Origin: G963662655 sp963666875
GTDB lineage: Bacteria > Cloacimonadota > Cloacimonadia > Cloacimonadales > JAIOQZ01
DNA: 64,000 nucleotides
Direction: 5' to 3'
Assembly (NCBI GenBank): GCA_963666875.2
Contig: CAXXPU010000017.1
Location: 319,713 to 383,712, forward strand
In this document: positions 50,950-60,680 of the stretch, piece after piece
Layout of the letters: every line of letters starts with the position of its first letter
How positions within the stretch are numbered: the first letter of the stretch is position 1
Program-made: the position numbers and the translations under genes
Notes under the pieces: generated by a model
What the model was told of the DNA's origin: nothing
What the model saw: only the letters and a program-made list of their open reading frames with translations
Database searches by the model: none

Positions 50950-51876
50950 ATGCAGCATGAACATCAGCCGCAGGAACGGATCGAATCCAGGCACAACCGT
51001 GCGCTTCTGAATCGTTTCAGGAGCTTTCTGAAGCTGGAGAAGGGTCTGTCGGACAACACGCTCGAGAGCTACACCAACGACCTGGTGCAGTTCATGGAGG
51101 AATTGGATCGGGATGTCGAGGCGATTGGTGTCGAAGCGATCGTGAACCACCTCGTTCATTTGCAGGAGATCGGTCTGGCGTTCACCAGCATCGCGCGCAA
51201 GCGCAGCACGATCGTGTCATTCTACAAGTTTCTGTCGGAAGAGGAAATCGAGATCCGCTTCAACATCGAGAGCATCCCACCAGTGAAGCCGCCCAAGCGA
51301 CTGCCCGAGGTGCTTTCCAAGGAGGAAATCCTCGAGTTCCTGGACGCGCTGCCGTTGGAAACGGCTCTTCAATATCGCAACAAAGCCCTGTTCGAGCTGA
51401 TGTACGCGACGGGCATCCGTATCTCGGAGGCGATCGGCGCGTCCGTGAACGATATCCTGTGGGAGAGCAACGTCCTGCGGGTAACCGGCAAGGGCAACAA
51501 ACAGCGGATTGTCCCCATCGCGGGTGAGTCGCTCGAGTATCTCCGTCTCTACATCGACAAATACCGCGTTCTGCTGCGTCGGGAGAAGCGTACCGATATC
51601 CTGTTCCTGAATCGCTCCGGTAAGGGGCTCAGCCGCATGGGCGTTTGGAAGATACTACGCGAGGAAGCGAAAAAACTGGGCTTCAAGTGGTGGGAGAAGC
51701 TTCATCCGCACATCATCCGGCACTCGTTCGCGACGCACCTACTGGAAGGCGGTGCGAACCTCCGGACCGTGCAGCTCCTGCTCGGTCACGTAAGTATCAA
51801 TACCACGCAGATTTATACCAATATCGACATACAGCACATCATCGAACAGCATCGGCTCTATCACCCGCGGGGGTGA
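50950..51876 (+). CDS. XerC/XerD-type tyrosine recombinase
   Basis: 308 residues. The N-terminal SAM-like core-binding domain (F-L-K-L-E-K-G-L-S-D-N-T near 25) and catalytic domain are both complete: first Arg in A-T-G-I-R-I-S-E, then H-x-x-R-H in I-I-R-H-S-F-A-T-H and the Tyr nucleophile in T-T-Q-I-Y-T-N. Length and motifs fit the chromosome dimer resolvase XerD/XerC rather than a phage integrase, and no mobile element ends are visible. A hairpin CCCGC-AA-GCGGG sits about 70 bases upstream in a C-rich repeat-like stretch. Confidence 0.93.
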   Translation: MQHEHQPQERIESRHNRALLNRFRSFLKLEKGLSDNTLESYTNDLVQFMEELDRDVEAIGVEAIVNHLVHLQEIGLAFTSIARKRSTIVSFYKFLSEEEIEIRFNIESIPPVKPPKRLPEVLSKEEILEFLDALPLETALQYRNKALFELMYATGIRISEAIGASVNDILWESNVLRVTGKGNKQRIVPIAGESLEYLRLYIDKYRVLLRREKRTDILFLNRSGKGLSRMGVWKILREEAKKLGFKWWEKLHPHIIRHSFATHLLEGGANLRTVQLLLGHVSINTTQIYTNIDIQHIIEQHRLYHPRG

Positions 51877-51936
51877 TTCGTCAGACAATGCTTGACAAGA
51901 TATTGGCGCGGTTCAGACTATGCCGTTTGGAGAGTC

Positions 51937-52491
51937 ATGAAAGAAGCTTTAATATTACTTGTCGCTGTACTTATGATCGCTGGCTGCGCGGAACAGCGTG
52001 GAAGTCGCGATGAGGAGACCGTCGCCAGAATGATGTTCGAAGCGCTTCGGGAAAAGGATGCCGGGAAGATTGGTGCATGCATTGTGACCTCGGAAGATGT
52101 CGAATACGTCATGACTTTTTTCTCGCAGAATACAAAGGAATATCAGGCTATGACACTGGAAGAGAAGCACGAATTCGAGCTGCTTTTCCAGCAGCGAGTC
52201 GAGCAGGTTCAGACCGAGTGGCTCGATCACTACGAAGCGATGATCGACCAGATCGACGATATCCTGCGGGATAATGACATCGAATGGAAAAAGATACGTT
52301 ACGATGGCTATAAAACCGCGTATTCCGATTTCGAAATCGAGTACATGCCGCGATATGGGGAGTTCGGCCTGCTTTTCCATCAGGGCCATCACTCCTTTCG
52401 TCTCAATACTGACGGCATTGTGAAGATTCACGACCAATGGAAATTACAACTGGGTGAGTTCACCATCGAGGCAATCGAGAATGGTTCATGA
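51937..52491 (+). CDS. Predicted lipoprotein of unknown function
   Basis: 184 residues from ATG 51937, chosen because GGAG is 5 bases upstream and a lipoprotein signal follows (L-I-L-L-V-A-V-L-M-I-A-G-C, lipid Cys at residue 17). The mature part is acidic and mostly helical, with E-E-T-V-A-R-M-M-F-E-A-L-R near 26, reminiscent of NTF2-like or DUF4878-type lipoproteins, but I cannot name the family. Its end overlaps the following kinase gene by 11 bases. Confidence 0.8.
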   Translation: MKEALILLVAVLMIAGCAEQRGSRDEETVARMMFEALREKDAGKIGACIVTSEDVEYVMTFFSQNTKEYQAMTLEEKHEFELLFQQRVEQVQTEWLDHYEAMIDQIDDILRDNDIEWKKIRYDGYKTAYSDFEIEYMPRYGEFGLLFHQGHHSFRLNTDGIVKIHDQWKLQLGEFTIEAIENGS

Positions 52492-53740
52492 TCTGAATGA
52501 GAAGAACACATTGAACAACTATCTGCGGCAGGTACAGCAGCAGTTTGAAAAACGCCCGGTAACGGTGATGATCTACAACCTGAAAGAAGGCAGGGATTCG
52601 CTCGATAAAGCGCTCGAAGCGCCTGGATATATTGTGCGCTATGAAGATACGGAAGCCTTCGCCGATATGAAAATCGACGAGTATCCCGACCTGTTGATCC
52701 ACAATATCGATCATGTCGATCGAATGGATCTGCCGTTTCTCGATCATCTCATGCGTTGCCACGAGGTGGGAATTCCCACCATTGTCATCCTCCCCGCAGA
52801 AGATGAGAAAACGCGCGAGAAGCTTCTGTCGATGGATATCGAAGCGGTTATCGAGCATCCCTTCAACCTCAGCGATCTGATGTGCCGAATCAGGAATCTT
52901 GTGCGTATACGGCGGCTTCGGGAGTGGAACGACATGCTCATGAAGCAGCTTACCGACCTCCTGCAAAGGCGTACTCACGATCTCTTCGACGAGGAACGCC
53001 AGACCGTGATCGACAACATGGTGAACGGTATCTTTCACAACGTTCGCGGTCCGTTGACGGGTCTGTTCTTCGCCTGCGACAACATGGCGCTGACAGTTCA
53101 GGCGATGAACCGGGAGAAGCTCGAAGACGCGGAGCAAAAGGACATTGAGGAACTCGACACAAGCGTGAACATGATCCGTAAAGCCCTCGATAGGATGAAC
53201 GAAATGCTTTGCAAGCTGGTTGATCGCACGGAAGCGGACAGTCGGGCGTATCCCCAGGTGGTTGACTTGAACATTTTACTCACTCACGAAATCGAGCTAA
53301 TGAAAGCGGATATGGAATTCAAGCACCATATCCGTAAGTCGATAGAACTTCATCCCGAACCACTCAATGTCAAGGTGGTACGTAGCGAGATAGCGCAATC
53401 AATCTACTCCATTCTGCGAAACGCAGTGGAAGCGCTCATCGATCACGAATCGCCGCAGATCGACATCCGTACGGACACCGCGGATGGCATGGCAAACATC
53501 TATATCGAGAACAACGGCCCGGGAATATCGCCTGAAACTCGCGAGAGAATCTTCGAACCTTTTTTCAGCACAAAACAAAACGCGATGGAATACAGACCGG
53601 GTGTCTCGATCGGCAAGGGCCTCGGGCTTCATTTCTGCAGACAATCGATACGAACAAATGATGGCGAGATCGTTCTGGAATCGGAACCAGACGCGAATAC
53701 CCGTTTCCGCATCAAACTGCCGTTGCACCGGGAAACATGA
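52481..53740 (+). CDS. Histidine kinase with N-terminal receiver-like domain lacking the acceptor Asp
   Basis: 419 residues. Residues 25-145 resemble a receiver fold, but the acceptor position reads P-D-L-L-I-H-N-I (Asn75) and the N-terminal acidic pair is not evident. The kinase part has a phosphoacceptor in I-F-H-N-V-R-G-P-L near 194 and a HATPase with I-L-R-N-A-V-E-A, E-N-N-G-P-G-I-S and G-K-G-L-G-L-H-F. The kinase should be active, with a pseudo-receiver as sensor. ATG 52481 overlaps the lipoprotein end; no strong ribosome site is seen. It overlaps the next gene by ATGA. Confidence 0.85.
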   Translation: MVHDLNEKNTLNNYLRQVQQQFEKRPVTVMIYNLKEGRDSLDKALEAPGYIVRYEDTEAFADMKIDEYPDLLIHNIDHVDRMDLPFLDHLMRCHEVGIPTIVILPAEDEKTREKLLSMDIEAVIEHPFNLSDLMCRIRNLVRIRRLREWNDMLMKQLTDLLQRRTHDLFDEERQTVIDNMVNGIFHNVRGPLTGLFFACDNMALTVQAMNREKLEDAEQKDIEELDTSVNMIRKALDRMNEMLCKLVDRTEADSRAYPQVVDLNILLTHEIELMKADMEFKHHIRKSIELHPEPLNVKVVRSEIAQSIYSILRNAVEALIDHESPQIDIRTDTADGMANIYIENNGPGISPETRERIFEPFFSTKQNAMEYRPGVSIGKGLGLHFCRQSIRTNDGEIVLESEPDANTRFRIKLPLHRET

Positions 53741-53994
53741 TCGACGAACGACCGGAAGAGCCTGTCGAGGTTATGTTTTTCTTCGGGAAAGACAAGCGAT
53801 ATCCGCTTCGATTCCGCTGGAAAGGCGACGTCATCCAGATCGATTCGAACAACGGTTACTGGATGCGGCATATCGGAAACGTCGCATATCACTACTACGC
53901 AGTCTCGGACGAGATTGGCAACTACTACGAGCTCGAGCTGAACTGCGAGACGCTTAAGTGGCGTTTGATGCGATATGTCATGGAAGTCTCCTAA
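53737..53994 (+). CDS. Small protein resembling DUF6504
   Basis: 85 residues. F-R-W-K-G-D-V-I-Q-I near residue 26 and Y-A-V-S-D-E-I-G-N-Y-Y-E-L followed by L-K-W-R-L near 55-77 fit the pattern of DUF6504-type small beta proteins; the match is from memory and moderate. Function is unknown. It is translationally coupled to the upstream kinase gene (ATGA overlap). Confidence 0.65.
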   Translation: MIDERPEEPVEVMFFFGKDKRYPLRFRWKGDVIQIDSNNGYWMRHIGNVAYHYYAVSDEIGNYYELELNCETLKWRLMRYVMEVS

Positions 53995-54099
53995 GGTCGG
54001 ATGGGTGCGGTTTAGTCAGTTATTTTTGCTTTCTCAAATATATTACATAGATTGTTCAAAGGTGCAGAGAATTATTCATAAAGCAGTCAGGAGCGTTTG

Positions 54100-56121
54100 A
54101 TGGACGTTGAACCGTGCACGGGTGAGATCGAGATTGAAGTAATAGGAAACGGAATTTCCGCGATTCTGAAACGACTGTGTCCCTATCAATTGGATGGTAC
54201 GCCGGTAACGAAAGAAATCATCCTCAAGATGCTTTCCGATAACAGTGTTGTCATGGGTATCGATGAAAAGGCTATCGAGTATTTTCTGGCGGTTGCTGTC
54301 GCGAAAAACGAACCGTTGACCGATTGCCTGATCGCGTACTCGGTACCGCCACGCAGAAAAGCGACTCCGCGACTGTACTTCGAGATTAATACTGATTTAA
54401 AGCCCTACGACAAAGCGGCGTGGCACGCAATCTATCATGGATTGAATCAGTTCGATCCTGAAGAAGAAAGCATCCTTTACCCTGGAAAGTTGATTCTGGT
54501 GCACGAGAACCAGCGAATCGGGATTTACCGGCAGGTTCCGGAAAACGAAGACGGAACGAATATATTCGGCGGAAGGATCCCATCGCTACGAGCGCACCCG
54601 GACGAATTCAAGGCCGGCACGAATGTGCTTTACGATGATCGCACAGGGACGTTCACTTCCGGTACCTGCGGATACCTGCTTCTGTACGAAAACACGTTTC
54701 AGGTCGTCGATGCATTTGCTGTCTCGAAGGACAGGATGAAGCTTTTCTTTCTGAATCTACCACGGGTCAACATGGACATGCCCACCCAGCAGGAGATCGA
54801 TCGATACCAACAGAAGAACAACATTGTTTTCGATATCAAATTCTCTGAAGAGCACCTTGAAATGAAACCGATGGAGCATCCTGTTGTGTGTGAAGGGAAA
54901 TTGCCCGGCGAATCGATCGATGCTTCCATCGAAGAGAACTTCTCGATCGATAAAACCATCGGTACGATGGACGAGCAGGGCAAGATCGATTTCAAGGAGC
55001 GCAATCTCTATACCAGCATTGGCGCTGATGAACTGCTGGCGACGAAGAAGTTGCCGATTCGGGGTAAACCCGGTCTCGATATATTCGGGAAAGAGGTTCT
55101 CGCCCGTATGCCGAAGGATGTCGTTCTACGTAACGGACCGGGAACCAAGGTCGAAAAGACGGAAGAAGAGATGCGCATTTATAGCTTCGAAGAGGGCATT
55201 GTCGAGCATAATCACGGTATCATTTCCGTGTTCCCCAAGATCATCATCATGGGCGATGTCTGTTACGAGACAGGGAATATCGATTCACGCGCCAACGTCG
55301 AGATCAATGGCAACGTGCTGGCAGGATTCAATGTGAAATCCGAGAAGAATATCTTCATCAAGGGGAATATTGAAGACCACTGCGTGATCGAAGCCGGCGG
55401 CGACCTCTCGGTGATGGGCGGAATCAATGGCGAAACGACGAAAATTATCTGTCATGGCGCCATGACCGCGAAATACATCGAGTCCTGCTCCGTGGTCTGC
55501 CAGAATCAGTTGACGGTACAGCGGTTTATCCGCGGCGCAAAGATCGATTGTCATCACAATATCATCGTATTCGGGCATGGGGTGAATCTCAACGAGCGCG
55601 GCGCGATCGTGGATACAGAGATCAAGGTCACGAAAAAGCTGCTGGTTCCGGTGATCGGATCGGACGCCGGATTGAAAACGATAATCAATCTGGCGCACGA
55701 TGAACAGCTTCAGAAAAAGATCGATCAGCAGATCGAAGCGTGCAAGAAAATCGAAGAAATGATGCAGGCGCTCAACGATCAATTCTCATTCGACATTGCC
55801 TCACCGAATATTTACGATGAAATGCAGACGATGACCAAGGATATCAAAGAGAAGGTGATACAAGCGTTGCGTGAGAAGAACCAGCTCGAGAAAAAACAGG
55901 AGATGATGCAGCGTATCCTCGAGAAAGAGATGAAAAACAAAGAGGAGATGATCAAGGAATCTTCAGCAGATATCAGCATCAAGGTTATTCCCGATTTGAT
56001 CCTCAGGGCTGAAGGATTGCAACGAACCATTGACAAATTTATGGGGCCGTCGAAATTCTACCTTGATCTTGAGACGCATCTGATTGAGAAGAGTGTCGTA
56101 GTAGAAAAACCGGAAATGTAG
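54100..56121 (+). CDS. FapA/DUF342 family protein
   Basis: 673 residues from ATG 54100 (AGGAG upstream; TTG 54097 is in frame). An N-terminal helical and beta region (1-250) precedes the DUF342 beta-helix core (about 255-500), with repeated G-D-V / I-D-S-R-A-N-V-E-I-N-G-N-V strands near 395. A long coiled coil runs over 540-650. DUF342 proteins are annotated FapA and linked to polar flagella or surface polymers in some species. No flagellar gene is in this window, so the flagellar name is not adopted. It stands alone after a 105-base gap. Confidence 0.88.
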   Translation: MDVEPCTGEIEIEVIGNGISAILKRLCPYQLDGTPVTKEIILKMLSDNSVVMGIDEKAIEYFLAVAVAKNEPLTDCLIAYSVPPRRKATPRLYFEINTDLKPYDKAAWHAIYHGLNQFDPEEESILYPGKLILVHENQRIGIYRQVPENEDGTNIFGGRIPSLRAHPDEFKAGTNVLYDDRTGTFTSGTCGYLLLYENTFQVVDAFAVSKDRMKLFFLNLPRVNMDMPTQQEIDRYQQKNNIVFDIKFSEEHLEMKPMEHPVVCEGKLPGESIDASIEENFSIDKTIGTMDEQGKIDFKERNLYTSIGADELLATKKLPIRGKPGLDIFGKEVLARMPKDVVLRNGPGTKVEKTEEEMRIYSFEEGIVEHNHGIISVFPKIIIMGDVCYETGNIDSRANVEINGNVLAGFNVKSEKNIFIKGNIEDHCVIEAGGDLSVMGGINGETTKIICHGAMTAKYIESCSVVCQNQLTVQRFIRGAKIDCHHNIIVFGHGVNLNERGAIVDTEIKVTKKLLVPVIGSDAGLKTIINLAHDEQLQKKIDQQIEACKKIEEMMQALNDQFSFDIASPNIYDEMQTMTKDIKEKVIQALREKNQLEKKQEMMQRILEKEMKNKEEMIKESSADISIKVIPDLILRAEGLQRTIDKFMGPSKFYLDLETHLIEKSVVVEKPEM

Positions 56122-56151
56122 AAAGATGTAACTCGAAATATCAAGGGGCAT

Positions 56152-56175
56152 TGAAATAAAAACGTTTTCATTTCA
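56152..56175. promoter_or_regulatory. AT-rich palindrome upstream of psuG
   Basis: TGAAAT / ATTTCA arms (56152-56157, 56170-56175) enclose AAAACGTTTT. It lies about 20 bases upstream of a TAATAT-like box (56197-56202). It could be an operator or a weak FapA-gene terminator; no repressor is identified. Confidence 0.3.
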
Positions 56176-56277
56176 GTTCGGAGTATTTCAAACCGATAAT
56201 ATAAAAAAAGGATTCCCTTTTCCACGAAGAAGAGCTTATACTTTCAGCGGTAAGAACCGTTTCAAGACGAGGTTTTC

Positions 56278-57183
56278 ATGCACGATCTGATCGATCGATC
56301 TGACGAAGTTCGTGAAGCAATGGACAACTCCGTGCCGATACTGGCACTGGAATCTACCATCATTGCGCATGGAATGCCCTATCCTCAAAACCTCGAGACC
56401 GCTGAAATGCTGGAGCAGATTGCCCGTGACAACGGAGCTGTTCCCGCGACCATCTGCATCCACAAGGGGAAAATCCGTATCGGTTGCGATCGGGATTTAC
56501 TCGAGTTTCTTGCCGGTAGCGGAAAAGTCGCCAAGGCGGGTGTGCGTGAGATCCCGGAAGCGATAGCTTCGGGCGGAACCGCCGCAACGACCGTCTCCGG
56601 TACACTCCACTGCGCGAATGTGGCCGGAATCCGTGTGTTTGCCACCGGTGGCATCGGTGGCGTTCATCGTGGCGCTGCGGTCAGTTTCGATATATCCGCC
56701 GATTTGATGCAACTCTCGCGTACGCCAATGATTACAGTGACTGCCGGCGCTAAAGTGATCCTCGATGTGCCGGCGACTCTGGAGTATCTGGAAACCCTCG
56801 GAATTCCGGTTTACGGTTATCAGACCGATTCTTTTCCGCTATTCTACTCTCATTCTTCGCAGTATACCGTTCAACGGCTGGTCTCTATTGATGAAATCAC
56901 GACGAGATTCCGGATCATGCGAAAGTGCGGTATCAAAAGCGCCATGCTCGTATGTAATCCCGTGCCAGTCGAATCGGAAATCCCGTATGAGGAGGTTCGC
57001 GGCTGGATCGATTCGGCGCTGGAAGAGAACCGAAACCTGAAAGGACCCGAGATAACTCCGGCACTACTGAAAGCGATCATGGAAAAATCGCAGGGCAGAT
57101 CGCTGGAAACGAATATCGCGCTGGCGGCCTCGAACGTGAAGCTGGGTGCGCAGATCGCAGCAGAATTACGAAAATACGAATGA
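56278..57183 (+). CDS. psuG: Pseudouridine-5'-phosphate glycosidase
   Basis: 301 residues. It cleaves pseudouridine 5'-phosphate to uracil and ribose 5-phosphate, with a manganese ion and a Schiff-base lysine. Family hallmarks: A-L-E-S-T-I-I-A-H-G-M-P-Y-P at residue 22, G-G-T-A-A-T-T-V-S-G-T near 98, F-A-T-G-G-I-G-G-V-H-R-G near 121 and A-G-A-K-V-I-L-D near 158. The usual partner PsuK kinase and a pseudouridine transporter are absent nearby. It runs 15 bases ahead of the TPR kinase gene in the same direction. Confidence 0.96.
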   Translation: MHDLIDRSDEVREAMDNSVPILALESTIIAHGMPYPQNLETAEMLEQIARDNGAVPATICIHKGKIRIGCDRDLLEFLAGSGKVAKAGVREIPEAIASGGTAATTVSGTLHCANVAGIRVFATGGIGGVHRGAAVSFDISADLMQLSRTPMITVTAGAKVILDVPATLEYLETLGIPVYGYQTDSFPLFYSHSSQYTVQRLVSIDEITTRFRIMRKCGIKSAMLVCNPVPVESEIPYEEVRGWIDSALEENRNLKGPEITPALLKAIMEKSQGRSLETNIALAASNVKLGAQIAAELRKYE

Positions 57184-57198
57184 AAGAGTTATAGATTT

Positions 57199-59253
57199 AT
57201 GGAATACGAAATCAATATCGACACATCGCAATCGATTGACAACCAGATCGAGCAACTCGAAGCCATGCTTCGGGAAATGAACGCGAACGGCGTGAACGAG
57301 GATAACACGGTCGTCAAGAAGAAGGTGGATGTTCTCAACCACCTCTCGACGCTCTATCGCAAGCACGCCGTGATCAAAGACCTGGATATCTGCCGGATTT
57401 CGCTCGAGCTGTCGGAAGATTACATCGATCAAGCGCTGGATCTCTCCCGCCGGATCAATTACAAGATGGGCGAGGGCTCGGCGCTCCTGAATCTCGGGCA
57501 GAGCAGCTTCCTTTCGAATAACTACGAACTCGCGCTCAATTACCTTCAGAAGGCTTATTCCATCTTCAGCGAGGAACAGTTGAAGTACGCAATGGGCGAA
57601 GCGCTCAACAACATCGGTATTATCTACTGGAATACCGGAAAGCACAATAAAGCGCTCGAGTACTACCTGAAAAGCCTCAAGGTCAAAGAAGAGATCAACG
57701 ACAAGGACGGCATCGCCCGGTTGTTAAACAATATCGGTCTCGTCTATACCAATCTCTCCAACGAACGCAAAGCGCTGACCTACTATCTGAACGCGCTCCG
57801 GCTCAAAGAGGAACTCGGTGACGAAGCCAGTATCTCCACCACCTGCAACAACATCGGTATCATCTACAGGAACATGCAGGAGTTCGACAAAGCGCTCGAA
57901 TACTACCTGCGCTCGCTGGAGATCAAGATCAAGCTGGGGAACGATCGCGGCGCCGCATTCTCGCACAACAACATCGGTCTCCTGTACTGGCGCAAGGGCG
58001 ACATGCTCGAAGCGCTCAAGCACTATGAGAGCGCCCGTGATACATTCCAGCGGATCGGCGATCGATGGGGCGTGGCCAACACGCTCAACAACATCGGTAA
58101 CCTGAATATCCACCTGAAGAATTACGATACTGCGGCCGAGAACCTTAAAAAAGCGCTTCCGATCGCCATCGATATGGAGAAACCCGACCTCGAAAAATCG
58201 ATCTACCGTTCGCTGACCGACCTCTACGAGCGCAAGGCGGACCTCCAGAAAGATCCGCAGGCGAGATCCGAAGCGCTCGAGGAATCGCTCGCCTATTTCA
58301 AGCAATTCAACGTGATCAACGAGAAAATTTTCAACGAGCGGACCAGCAGCAAGATCGCGGAAGTCCAGGCCGCGTACGAGATGGACAAGAAGGTCCGGGA
58401 AGCGGAAATCTACCGGTTGAAAAACATCCAACTCACAGAGATGTACAAGCGGATCTCGGCACAGAACGCGGAAATTTCCGAGCAAAAGGAGAAGCTCGAG
58501 GTGCTCAACCACGAGCTGCACGAGGCGAACGCGACGAAGGACAAGTTCTACTCGATCATCGCGCACGACCTTAAGAATCCGCTCAGCATTTTGAGGCTGT
58601 CTGGCGAAATGCTGGAAGAGAATTTCAACAATTTCGAACGAGATAAAATCCTGCAACTGATCAAGAAGATGAACCTCGGCGCTAAGCGGCTGGCGGATCT
58701 TCTGGACGACCTGCTCTCCTGGGCGCGCTTCCAGATGGAGAAGATCGAATTCCAGCCGGAGGTGATCGATCTGTACGAGATCGCCAACGACGCCTGCTAT
58801 CTGCTCAAGCCCAGTGCGGACAAGAAGCGGATCAACCTGATCTTCGAGATCGACGGTCCAAGCCAGGTCTTCGCGGATCGGAACATGATCAAGACCACCG
58901 TGCGCAACCTCATCTCCAATGCCATCAAGTTCACCGGATTCGATGGCGAAGTGCGTCTCGTGACGCAGGAAAAGGAAAACCTGATCACCTTCAGCGTGTA
59001 CGACAACGGTGTGGGTATTCCACCCGAAAACCGCGATCGGCTCTTCCGAATCGATTCGACCATCTCCACGCTCGGAACGGCGCAGGAGAAGGGTACGGGA
59101 CTCGGCTTGATCCTCTGCAAGGAATTCATCTCGAAAAACGGCGGCTCGATCAGGGTCGAGAGCGAAGAGGGCAAGGGAAGCAGGTTCTTCTTCACGCTGC
59201 CTCGCTTCGACTGTATGAAGAACGAGAATCCAAGCGGCAACAACGGAAGCTGA
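57199..59253 (+). CDS. TPR-repeat histidine kinase
   Basis: 684 residues, cytosolic. About eight tetratricopeptide repeats (55-370), each with the N-N-I-G-x-x-Y ... K-A-L-E-Y-Y-L pattern; a coiled coil (about 385-435); a phosphoacceptor domain with I-A-H-D-L-K-N-P-L-S (near 452); and a HATPase with N-L-I-S-N-A-I-K-F, D-N-G-V-G-I-P and G-T-G-L-G-L-I-L. TPRs probably bind a partner protein or peptide. It lies 3 bases upstream of a second TPR protein of similar build, so they are likely partners. Confidence 0.93.
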   Translation: MEYEINIDTSQSIDNQIEQLEAMLREMNANGVNEDNTVVKKKVDVLNHLSTLYRKHAVIKDLDICRISLELSEDYIDQALDLSRRINYKMGEGSALLNLGQSSFLSNNYELALNYLQKAYSIFSEEQLKYAMGEALNNIGIIYWNTGKHNKALEYYLKSLKVKEEINDKDGIARLLNNIGLVYTNLSNERKALTYYLNALRLKEELGDEASISTTCNNIGIIYRNMQEFDKALEYYLRSLEIKIKLGNDRGAAFSHNNIGLLYWRKGDMLEALKHYESARDTFQRIGDRWGVANTLNNIGNLNIHLKNYDTAAENLKKALPIAIDMEKPDLEKSIYRSLTDLYERKADLQKDPQARSEALEESLAYFKQFNVINEKIFNERTSSKIAEVQAAYEMDKKVREAEIYRLKNIQLTEMYKRISAQNAEISEQKEKLEVLNHELHEANATKDKFYSIIAHDLKNPLSILRLSGEMLEENFNNFERDKILQLIKKMNLGAKRLADLLDDLLSWARFQMEKIEFQPEVIDLYEIANDACYLLKPSADKKRINLIFEIDGPSQVFADRNMIKTTVRNLISNAIKFTGFDGEVRLVTQEKENLITFSVYDNGVGIPPENRDRLFRIDSTISTLGTAQEKGTGLGLILCKEFISKNGGSIRVESEEGKGSRFFFTLPRFDCMKNENPSGNNGS

Positions 59254-59256
59254 TCG

Positions 59257-60660
59257 ATGAAGCGCGATACGCCTGAAGCTGTCAGAGAGGACTTTCAGAA
59301 GCGGATCGACGAGGGTTTCGAGCTTACGCAGAAGCACCCGGAGAAAGCGCTCGATCTGACAAACGACCTTCTTGAGACCGCGCGAGATAACGGCTGGAAA
59401 CCCGAAGAGGCGATGGCGCTCCGATTGCGGGGAGTCATTCTGCGGATGAACGGTCGCTACGATGACGCGTTGGATAGCTACCGGGGAGCGCTCGATATTG
59501 TCCGGTACGAGTCGGACGACTACAATCAGGCAATTCTACTCAACAACATCGGCAACATTTACCTCGATTTTGGCAGATACGATGTAGCGCTCGGTTATTT
59601 CAAGGACTCGGTCGGGCTCAGCGAAAAGGTGAACAATCAAGAGTATATCGCCGTATCGATGAACAACATCGGCATTATCTATTACCGCATGGGTCAGTAC
59701 GATGAGTCGCTCAAGCATCATCAGGAGGCGTTGCGCATCAGTCGAGAGATGAATGACCGCGCCATGTACGCAAAATCGCGCAATTACATCTCCGTTCTGC
59801 TGGCGAAACAGGGCTATCTCGAAGAGGCGATCAAGGCCGGGCTGGACGCGCTGAAGATCAACCAGGAGATGGGAAATCGCAAGAGCATGCTCTCGGTCAA
59901 CGGCAATCTCGGTACCTACTATATCCAGCTTGGTGATACCGACAAAGCGCTGGAACACCTGCAGAAAGCGTACGATATCGCCCTCGAGATGGACGACCGC
60001 AAGGGACTCATCAACAGTGTCAGCAACATCGGCAAGATATACAAGGATCGCGGCGACAACGAGAAAGCGCTCGAATACTTTCATCTGGCGCTGGACGGTG
60101 CGAGAGAATTGGGTATCGTCTATGTACAGCAGAAGGTTATGTTTTCGCTATACAATCTACACAAGGCAGCCGGCGACTACGAGAAGGCGTTATCCTGCCT
60201 GGAAGAATATCACCAGATCAAGATCAACAACCTGGAAGTGGAACGGAGCCGCCAGCTCTCCGAAATCCGCACGCAATACGAATTCGAGAAGAAGGAGCGC
60301 GAGGCCGAGATCTACCGCCTGCGCAACATCGAGCTTGCCGAGGCGAATCGCATCCTGAAAGAAACCCGCGACGACCTGATCGCTGCCGAGAGACGAAATT
60401 CCACCCTCGCCATGGCCATCACCGCAAACCACGAGATCAATCAACCCCTGATGGTCATCCGCGGCAATCTCGATATGCTCGAGGCAGTTCTTGCCGACCA
60501 CATAGAAAATCCGAAAGCACTCAAATACATCACCAGCATTCAGGATGCCGTACGGCGCATCCAGGGCATCCTGATCAAATTCAAGAAGGTCAGCAGAGCC
60601 CACTACGAGCAGTACAGCGAAGGTTCGCCGATGTTCGTGTTCGAAGAAGAGAAGGAATAG
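59257..60660 (+). CDS. TPR protein ending in a kinase phosphoacceptor (DHp) domain without an ATPase domain
   Basis: 467 residues. Around seven tetratricopeptide repeats (20-320), a coiled coil (325-385, with the segment A-E-I-Y-R-L-R-N-I-E-L shared with the upstream kinase) and a phosphoacceptor-type helix pair with N-H-E-I-N-Q-P-L-M near 390. The chain stops about 75 residues later (F-V-F-E-E-E-K-E), with no HATPase and no HATPase remnant downstream. It could be phosphorylated in trans by the neighbouring kinase or act as a histidine phosphotransfer protein; that is inference. Confidence 0.85.
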   Translation: MKRDTPEAVREDFQKRIDEGFELTQKHPEKALDLTNDLLETARDNGWKPEEAMALRLRGVILRMNGRYDDALDSYRGALDIVRYESDDYNQAILLNNIGNIYLDFGRYDVALGYFKDSVGLSEKVNNQEYIAVSMNNIGIIYYRMGQYDESLKHHQEALRISREMNDRAMYAKSRNYISVLLAKQGYLEEAIKAGLDALKINQEMGNRKSMLSVNGNLGTYYIQLGDTDKALEHLQKAYDIALEMDDRKGLINSVSNIGKIYKDRGDNEKALEYFHLALDGARELGIVYVQQKVMFSLYNLHKAAGDYEKALSCLEEYHQIKINNLEVERSRQLSEIRTQYEFEKKEREAEIYRLRNIELAEANRILKETRDDLIAAERRNSTLAMAITANHEINQPLMVIRGNLDMLEAVLADHIENPKALKYITSIQDAVRRIQGILIKFKKVSRAHYEQYSEGSPMFVFEEEKE

Positions 60661-60680
60661 CGGGTTCCGCACCCGTACGC

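Noticed and set aside
50950..51876. Integrase marking a genomic island
   Set aside because: Length and motifs fit XerC/XerD; no tRNA-end duplication or attachment repeats are seen around it.
54100..56121. Flagellar gene cluster suggested by the FapA name, CheY and CheZ
   Set aside because: No flagellar structural, motor, CheA, CheW or receptor gene is present; DUF342 and CheY proteins occur without flagella.
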